A stretch of DNA of 64,000 nt from Amyelois transitella (taxonomy: Eukaryota > Arthropoda > Insecta > Lepidoptera > Pyralidae). The DNA lies in the NCBI RefSeq assembly GCF_032362555.1, contig NC_083534.1, forward strand, positions 4,571,001 to 4,635,000, read 5' to 3'. Position numbers and translations under genes: made by a program. This document shows, one piece after another, positions 57,646 to 64,000 of the stretch. A model generated the notes under the pieces. The model did not search any database, was not told the origin of the DNA, and saw nothing but the letters and a program-made list of their open reading frames with translations. Each line of letters begins with the position of its first letter. The first letter of the stretch is position 1.

Positions 57646-57899
57646 TAAATCTTGCGAATTTAAACTCAAACCAAATGCAAAAAACTGATAGGAAATTCGT
57701 CGCATTTACATGTTTAGACCGAAACATAAGTAAAATCGACTCTCATGTTGACAATAATTTGATTAAAACAAAAAGTCCTGTCTGTCAAGATAGACTATTC
57801 CACGCGTACGCAGTCGCTGGCAACAACTAAACAGATAATAAATAAAAGAACAAATACTTAAAACTAATAAACACTTAAATTGTTTAATAAAAGTCTATA

Positions 57900-58100
57900 A
57901 TGAAACGTGTACATCACTCGACTCGTCACGCTCCATTACGCGCGCATAATACCTCCCCCGCCCCGCCCCCTCCGCCCTCCGCCGGCGAGGGTCGCGCACA
58001 GATTAAAAACCGTATGCCCCGTCTATAATCCCCTGACTTAATAATCTGTGATCTTTGCCTGATAAAAGGGTACGGTCCTTTGCTAGGATTTTTATTTGAA
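57900..58100. other. GC-rich repeat-free island
   Basis: CCGCCCCGCCCCCTCCGCCC, then TATAATCCCCTGACTTAATAATCTGTGATC and TGATAAAAGGG (GATA-like). It looks like regulatory DNA rather than an exon. Unproven. Confidence 0.25.
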
Positions 58101-58224
58101 TTAAAAATATTGTCCTATTATTTTATGTACGCAATATATTTTCAAATTAATTCTTTGTGACTACTCTTCGTACCAGGTGAAAGATTTTATTATAGTACTA
58201 AGTAATATTAAAAGTTACATACAT

Positions 58225-58440
58225 ACATGGAGTCACGTCTATACCCCTTGTGAGGTAGACAGAGCAACAGTCTTGAAAAGATTTGGCCAAGTTCAGCTGT
58301 ATGGCTTTATAATGGACTTGAGATTCAAATAGTAACAGGTTGTTAGCACATCGACTACAAGATGAATCCTAAGTTTATAAGGCTATCCCATAGTCGGCTT
58401 TTACGACGATCTATGGAAAATAATTGGTGCCAGCAACCAT
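58225..58440 (-). repeat. SINE-A diverged copy
   Basis: ACATACATGGAGTCACGTCT to TTGGTGCCAGCAACC. Confidence 0.75.
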
Positions 58441-59280
58441 ACCATACACTAAGTACACGAGTGAGCACCCTGATCAACTAAACATAACTTTCATACTAAC
58501 TCTATGTATCAGTAGTATTACACCGGATTAGCCCTTTGACCTGTCCAGGAACCCTTTACAAACTTTTAACTATGACAGTAATGACGATTTGATATTATCA
58601 CGAATTGTCACTGAGGGGCATCGGAATAAAGAGATATATACAATTTACCAATGTTTTCACAAACAACACAAGTACAGTTAGTAAAAAAATTAAGTATTTC
58701 GATCGAATTTAAGTTAAAAATAACCTAGATTAATTTGTGAAAAGAAATGGAAGATCCTCATCAAGAAAGAAAAGCGATTATTTGGATATAGGTACCAGTT
58801 AATGTCGTAACTACAATGGGATATTACGGTTTTAGATGATGATAGATATGTATTTATTTATCGGGTTTTGATAAAACTGTGATGGATTAATTATTCAGCC
58901 GTCATCACATGTAGTTAATATGCTATTTTCCTGGTTAAGGGGCTACAGCTAAGTGAAATTAAGAAACGCAAGCACATATTGACATAATCGACTTCAACGC
59001 CATCTATCAACAACACTTGAGAACAAAGAAGGCGCGCGTGATGAGACAAATTGAAAGGAAAACAAAATCTGAAAAAAGACACGTCATGATTGTTTTTCCG
59101 TAACAAACTTAAAAATATCATAAAATATAAAGAAATGGCGGCGATGGTGTCCGCATCCCATCACGTCTCGTTCTACTTTTCTCCCCCGACGGGAGTGAGC
59201 AACCTATATCATTCCAAGATATGCAATAATAAAAATATTTGTGGCGTTTATTGGTTTTTATTCCGACGCTCCTCAATTAA

Positions 59281-59350
59281 GGCCAATGATGACGTCACAC
59301 AATAAGGATTCAGCCCATATAAAGTTTCGCCGTGTCCGGCTATCTGTCCA
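59281..59350 (+). promoter_or_regulatory. Candidate core promoter: CCAAT, CRE and TATA-like boxes
   Basis: GGCCAAT (59281-59287), the palindrome TGACGTCA (59290-59297) and ATATAAAG (59317-59324) fall at ordinary promoter spacing. This predicts a start near 59350. No downstream ORF is recognised, so any product may be non-coding or lie beyond an intron. Confidence 0.35.
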
Positions 59351-59415
59351 TACATACAAATCGAAATAAAAATATCGGAGATGACATGCCCTGTTAAACA
59401 TAAATTAAAAAAAAA

Positions 59416-59570
59416 AACTAAAAAACTACGCTTTTATTGCTAATCGAACTAAAAAATAGAAAATAAAAATTAATGACAAAGGAATTATAAAACAGTAGTA
59501 GCAAGTCGAACAATCAGTTATAGTCAATTACCTCCGATTAAAATTATAACAAAATTAAAGGAGATCGCCC
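59416..59570 (-). repeat. MITE-like copy related to 46525-46730
   Basis: AAACTAAAAAACTACGC, AATCGAACTAAAAAATAG, TAGTAGCAAGTCGAACAATC and ATTACCTCCGATTAAAATT are the reverse complement of the first copy. The far terminal repeat is lost. A third weak relative lies at 61265-61350. Confidence 0.6.
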
Positions 59571-61908
59571 AAAACTGCCCTAGAAACGTATACATAAATG
59601 TTATTTTCCTATAATACTGAAATATTAATTTATTAATTATCACGTATTAATTTTTTTCCTAGAACTTGTCAAAATGATTTTCAATAATAAAAGATTCTTA
59701 ATCTTATTTCACTTCCTTTCATGACTTCCTTTACAACAACGAGTTAAGTGTTGCCATTCAAAAGGTTTTTATTAACTTCCCGTACGATTACTGATTTCGA
59801 TTTAATCGATATTTATGAACATGTACAGTATATACGCTTATTAGGAAGCGTTATTTTGGGACCGCTTCAATATGTTTAGGTATATTTAATAACAATCTAT
59901 ATATTTTACTTTAAAAATGATTTGTTTGCTGTACATTTGGAATTGATTGTGTTACTTAAATCGATAAAAATATATATTTATTAAAAATCGATTTGATGAT
60001 GATTTTCTGGCAACACAGGTCAGACCGACGCGAAGTAACATTTGAATTGAACATCGCTCAGACGTCACTCGTTCGTTCCTCCGTTCGTTGTTTCGTTGTG
60101 CTTTTTATCTGATACTTATTTATAATTGTTTATTTATTTTGTTTTGAGTAATGATGTTTAGTCGGCGGTGGCACTAGTTTCACATAGGGGAGCCCCTTTA
60201 ACCTTAATCAAATGGGTGTATCATGATAGACGATGCTGCTAGCAATCCATTACTATTTTGATTTCCTGTTTTTAACTATACGCTTCATGGTCTTGCTAAA
60301 TATGGCCTTAGATTCTGTATAGCCTAAGAGATAAAGACAAGTAAGATTTTTAGGATTAGCATACATCATAGTTTCACGTGTTTGGGGGATAGACAGACCT
60401 GTTGCCATAAAACACAAAGGTCACATTTATCAAGTTGGTGGGGCGTATAGTTAAATCAAGAATTCGAAATAGTGATGGATTGCTTATCGCATCGCCTGTC
60501 ATAAATCCACGGTGACTCATTCTCTAGACCAGCTTTTACGATCTGCGCAGGATGAGAAGCAGCTGCCACATTCTATATTTTTTAATTAGAAAAATATTAT
60601 TAAATGTGTTTATTGCAGTCCAAATAAATGAATCGCACTTTGAAACAATGTTTTTTATTTGAGTACTTTTTTCTCCTGAAAATATTAGTAAATCATATTT
60701 TTTTTGTTTTCATTTTCTGTATCATATCTTTTGCAACTAGTTATACATTTAGTTCTGCATAAATATTTAGAAAAAAATCTACTATAAAAAATAGTACTAT
60801 AGAAAAAAATCTATTATATGTTCAGTTCAGAGCGTATTTGAATACATGCTGTTGTTTGTGTTGATAGAATTCTCACATACATTACAAATAAATATATATT
60901 TCTTTAATATAAAGAATAACCACGCGGGCGAAGCCTCGGGGTAACTAGTACCACTTATATACCACAAATAAATACAAACTGAAATGGTACGTTGATTCAT
61001 GTTCGCACCAGACTAGTTAAGTATGCGACAGTAAAAACTCCTGAATAAAAACTTATAGCAAAAGCATTTTATAAGAAGTTGATTAATTGAGCCAGTAAAT
61101 GAGGAAGTTTATTTTTATGATTGTATACATTTGACAAGTTCCTGAAACTTTTTTCATACAAAATATGAATATACAGTGATTCAAGATTATATAAGAATAG
61201 TTGTTATGTGTATACATTCCAGGGCAGTCGTCCATACTTCAATTGGGCCATCTCCTTTATAAACAAAACAATTTTAATCGGAGTAAAAAGCGTGGGGGTG
61301 CATTTTACTTGTTTTAAATTGTTTTGTTTATAAATTTAATTTAATTTAGTTTAGTGTTATACGAAGTGCATGGCATCATTCGGCATTTATTTTAATTTTT
61401 AATTTCTGTGCATAATCTATGATAATAATGAAAGCTGTCACTGTCACATTAACAAAACATGATGCCGCGTCACAATTTATAAAAGGTTAAAATCTTGAAA
61501 CAAAGAAGACTTATATTTTAATTGTTATTTTAAATACTTAATAAAAAAGAATTGGTGAAACATGATTTTTTAAATGTTGTTTCTCTTTTCAGGTGAGTTA
61601 GTGGTAAATTAATGTGAAAGAATGTCTTGTAAAAGTGTTAATATTTGTTTACGTATAAGTCTCTTTTCAATCTATTTTCAAAGTAACAATTCTGGTTAAA
61701 GTTTTACTGTTCATTATATAATCAAAGGATAAATTAAAAAACACATTATAAATACAAAAAAAGTACGTTGTCTATTTATGAGATATTCTTGTCAACCACT
61801 CAATGGAGGTTGATTAAGTAAGTCGTTACTAGATGGCACTGCAAACAAAGTAATACGCGGTGTGGTTTCACGTTCAATAGAATCTAAAGAAACAAAATTG
61901 CCCGGGAG
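59571..61908. other. Gene-free AT-rich stretch
   Basis: No supported exon. 60040-60100 (CAGACGTCACTCGTTCGTTCC) resembles an insect 5' end region but leads to no frame. 60365-60560 is a very old SINE-A remnant (minus). 60930-60955 (GCGGGCGAAGCCTCGGGG then CTAGT) is a Helitron-like end. Confidence 0.35.
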
Positions 61909-64000
61909 GGCGGGTTAGGTTAACGGCGGGTTAGGTTAACGGCGGGTTAGGTTAACGGCGGGTTAGGTTAACGGCGGGTTAGGTTAACGGCGGGTTAGGT
62001 TAACGGCGGGTTAGGTTAACGGCGGGTTAGGTTAACGGCGGGTTAGGTTAACGGCGGGTTAGGTTAACGGCGGGTTAGGTTAACGGCGGGTTAGGTTAAC
62101 GGCGGGTTAGGTTAACGGCGGGTTAGGTTAACGGCGGGTTAGGTTAACGGCGGGTTAGGTTAACGGCGGGTTAGGTTAACGGCGGGTTAGGTTAACGGCG
62201 GGTTAGGTTAACGGCGGGTTAGGTTAACGGCGGGTTAGGTTAACGGCGGGTTAGGTTAACGGCGGGTTAGGTTAACGGCGGGTTAGGTTAACGGCGGGTT
62301 AGGTTAACGGCGGGTTAGGTTAACGGCGGGTTAGGTTAACGGCGGGTTAGGTTAACGGCGGGTTAGGTTAACGGCGGGTTAGGTTAACGGCGGGTTAGGT
62401 TAACGGCGGGTTAGGTTAACGGCGGGTTAGGTTAACGGCGGGTTAGGTTAACGGCGGGTTAGGTTAACGGCGGGTTAGGTTAACGGCGGGTTAGGTTAAC
62501 GGCGGGTTAGGTTAACGGCGGGTTAGGTTAACGGCGGGTTAGGTTAACGGCGGGTTAGGTTAACGGCGGGTTAGGTTAACGGCGGGTTAGGTTAACGGCG
62601 GGTTAGGTTAACGGCGGGTTAGGTTAACGGCGGGTTAGGTTAACGGCGGGTTAGGTTAACGGCGGGTTAGGTTAACGGCGGGTTAGGTTAACGGCGGGTT
62701 AGGTTAACGGCGGGTTAGGTTAACGGCGGGTTAGGTTAACGGCGGGTTAGGTTAACGGCGGGTTAGGTTAACGGCGGGTTAGGTTAACGGCGGGTTAGGT
62801 TAACGGCGGGTTAGGTTAACGGCGGGTTAGGTTAACGGCGGGTTAGGTTAACGGCGGGTTAGGTTAACGGCGGGTTAGGTTAACGGCGGGTTAGGTTAAC
62901 GGCGGGTTAGGTTAACGGCGGGTTAGGTTAACGGCGGGTTAGGTTAACGGCGGGTTAGGTTAACGGCGGGTTAGGTTAACGGCGGGTTAGGTTAACGGCG
63001 GGTTAGGTTAACGGCGGGTTAGGTTAACGGCGGGTTAGGTTAACGGCGGGTTAGGTTAACGGCGGGTTAGGTTAACGGCGGGTTAGGTTAACGGCGGGTT
63101 AGGTTAACGGCGGGTTAGGTTAACGGCGGGTTAGGTTAACGGCGGGTTAGGTTAACGGCGGGTTAGGTTAACGGCGGGTTAGGTTAACGGCGGGTTAGGT
63201 TAACGGCGGGTTAGGTTAACGGCGGGTTAGGTTAACGGCGGGTTAGGTTAACGGCGGGTTAGGTTAACGGCGGGTTAGGTTAACGGCGGGTTAGGTTAAC
63301 GGCGGGTTAGGTTAACGGCGGGTTAGGTTAACGGCGGGTTAGGTTAACGGCGGGTTAGGTTAACGGCGGGTTAGGTTAACGGCGGGTTAGGTTAACGGCG
63401 GGTTAGGTTAACGGCGGGTTAGGTTAACGGCGGGTTAGGTTAACGGCGGGTTAGGTTAACGGCGGGTTAGGTTAACGGCGGGTTAGGTTAACGGCGGGTT
63501 AGGTTAACGGCGGGTTAGGTTAACGGCGGGTTAGGTTAACGGCGGGTTAGGTTAACGGCGGGTTAGGTTAACGGCGGGTTAGGTTAACGGCGGGTTAGGT
63601 TAACGGCGGGTTAGGTTAACGGCGGGTTAGGTTAACGGCGGGTTAGGTTAACGGCGGGTTAGGTTAACGGCGGGTTAGGTTAACGGCGGGTTAGGTTAAC
63701 GGCGGGTTAGGTTAACGGCGGGTTAGGTTAACGGCGGGTTAGGTTAACGGCGGGTTAGGTTAACGGCGGGTTAGGTTAACGGCGGGTTAGGTTAACGGCG
63801 GGTTAGGTTAACGGCGGGTTAGGTTAACGGCGGGTTAGGTTAACGGCGGGTTAGGTTAACGGCGGGTTAGGTTAACGGCGGGTTAGGTTAACGGCGGGTT
63901 AGGTTAACGGCGGGTTAGGTTAACGGCGGGTTAGGTTAACGGCGGGTTAGGTTAACGGCGGGTTAGGTTAACGGCGGGTTAGGTTAACGGCGGGTTAGGT
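61909..64000 (+). repeat. 16-bp satellite GGCGGGTTAGGTTAAC, array open at the window edge
   Basis: About 130 tandem copies of one 16-bp unit from 61909 to the last base. I saw no variant unit. Each unit contains TTAGG, the insect telomere word, with the G-rich strand running towards the window end, and the palindrome GTTAAC. It is not a canonical (TTAGG)n array. Confidence 0.97.

Noticed and set aside
61909-64000. True chromosome-end telomere
   Set aside because: The unit is 16 bp with one TTAGG each rather than (TTAGG)n, and the array start is flanked by ordinary sequence. It is kept as a telomere-like satellite.

Overview
The window is nuclear DNA from an insect, most probably a moth or butterfly. 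It is AT-rich, with GC-rich spliced exons bounded by GT/AG, long introns, and a very dense load of interspersed repeats of types I recognise from lepidopteran genomes: tRNA-derived SINEs, short elements with (ATGT)n tails, Helitron-like elements with 5' TC and 3' CTAG ends, and 3' tails of LINEs. No bacterial features are present. Spliced genes were assembled by eye from splice sites, reading phase and comparison between paralogues. No alignment could be run.

Layout. (1) 1.7-27.5 kb: a cluster of three paralogous serine hydrolase-like (SERHL/kraken-type alpha/beta hydrolase) genes. Gene 1 (minus, 7 exons, 299 aa, 9948-1698) and gene 2 (plus, 6 exons, 313 aa, 11257-14360) are divergent with 1.3 kb between their start codons. 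Gene 3 (plus, 6 exons, 300 aa, 18092-27475) follows. All reading phases close exactly. Intron 1 of gene 3 holds an internally deleted Copia LTR retrotransposon with paired 188-bp LTRs, PBS, PPT and 5-bp target duplication, itself hit by a 5'-truncated LINE. Intron 3 of gene 3 holds a roughly 1.7-kb minisatellite whose unit resembles the splice acceptor and first codons of the next exon, plus a truncated duplicate of that exon. Gene 1 carries a 63-bp minisatellite next to a splice donor.

(2) 27.5-35 kb: repeats and non-coding sequence, with one possible regulatory island at 33.78-34.09 kb. (3) 35.0-43.9 kb: a four-exon homeobox gene on the minus strand (271 aa, eh1 motif, Q50 homeodomain, NOTO/floating-head-like), followed by its GC-rich upstream region. 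(4) 44-61.9 kb: a gene desert with repeats, the intact 5' half of a non-LTR retrotransposon (ORF1 with an FP25K-like domain, then an APE endonuclease, no reverse transcriptase), and repeat-free islands that may be enhancers. (5) 61.9 kb to the end: more than 2 kb of a 16-bp satellite that appears perfect and contains one TTAGG per unit.

The most abundant repeat is called SINE-A here: about 265 bp, starting TGCCGTGTGG and ending in (ATGT)n, with roughly 50 whole or partial copies. Strand + for SINE-A means it reads from TGCCGTGTGG towards the (ATGT)n tail. Two copies have 12-13-bp target duplications, which supports retrotransposition. SINE-B and SINE-D are tRNA-derived SINEs, LINE-F is a LINE 3' tail family, and repeat C is unclassified. 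These labels are local to this annotation.
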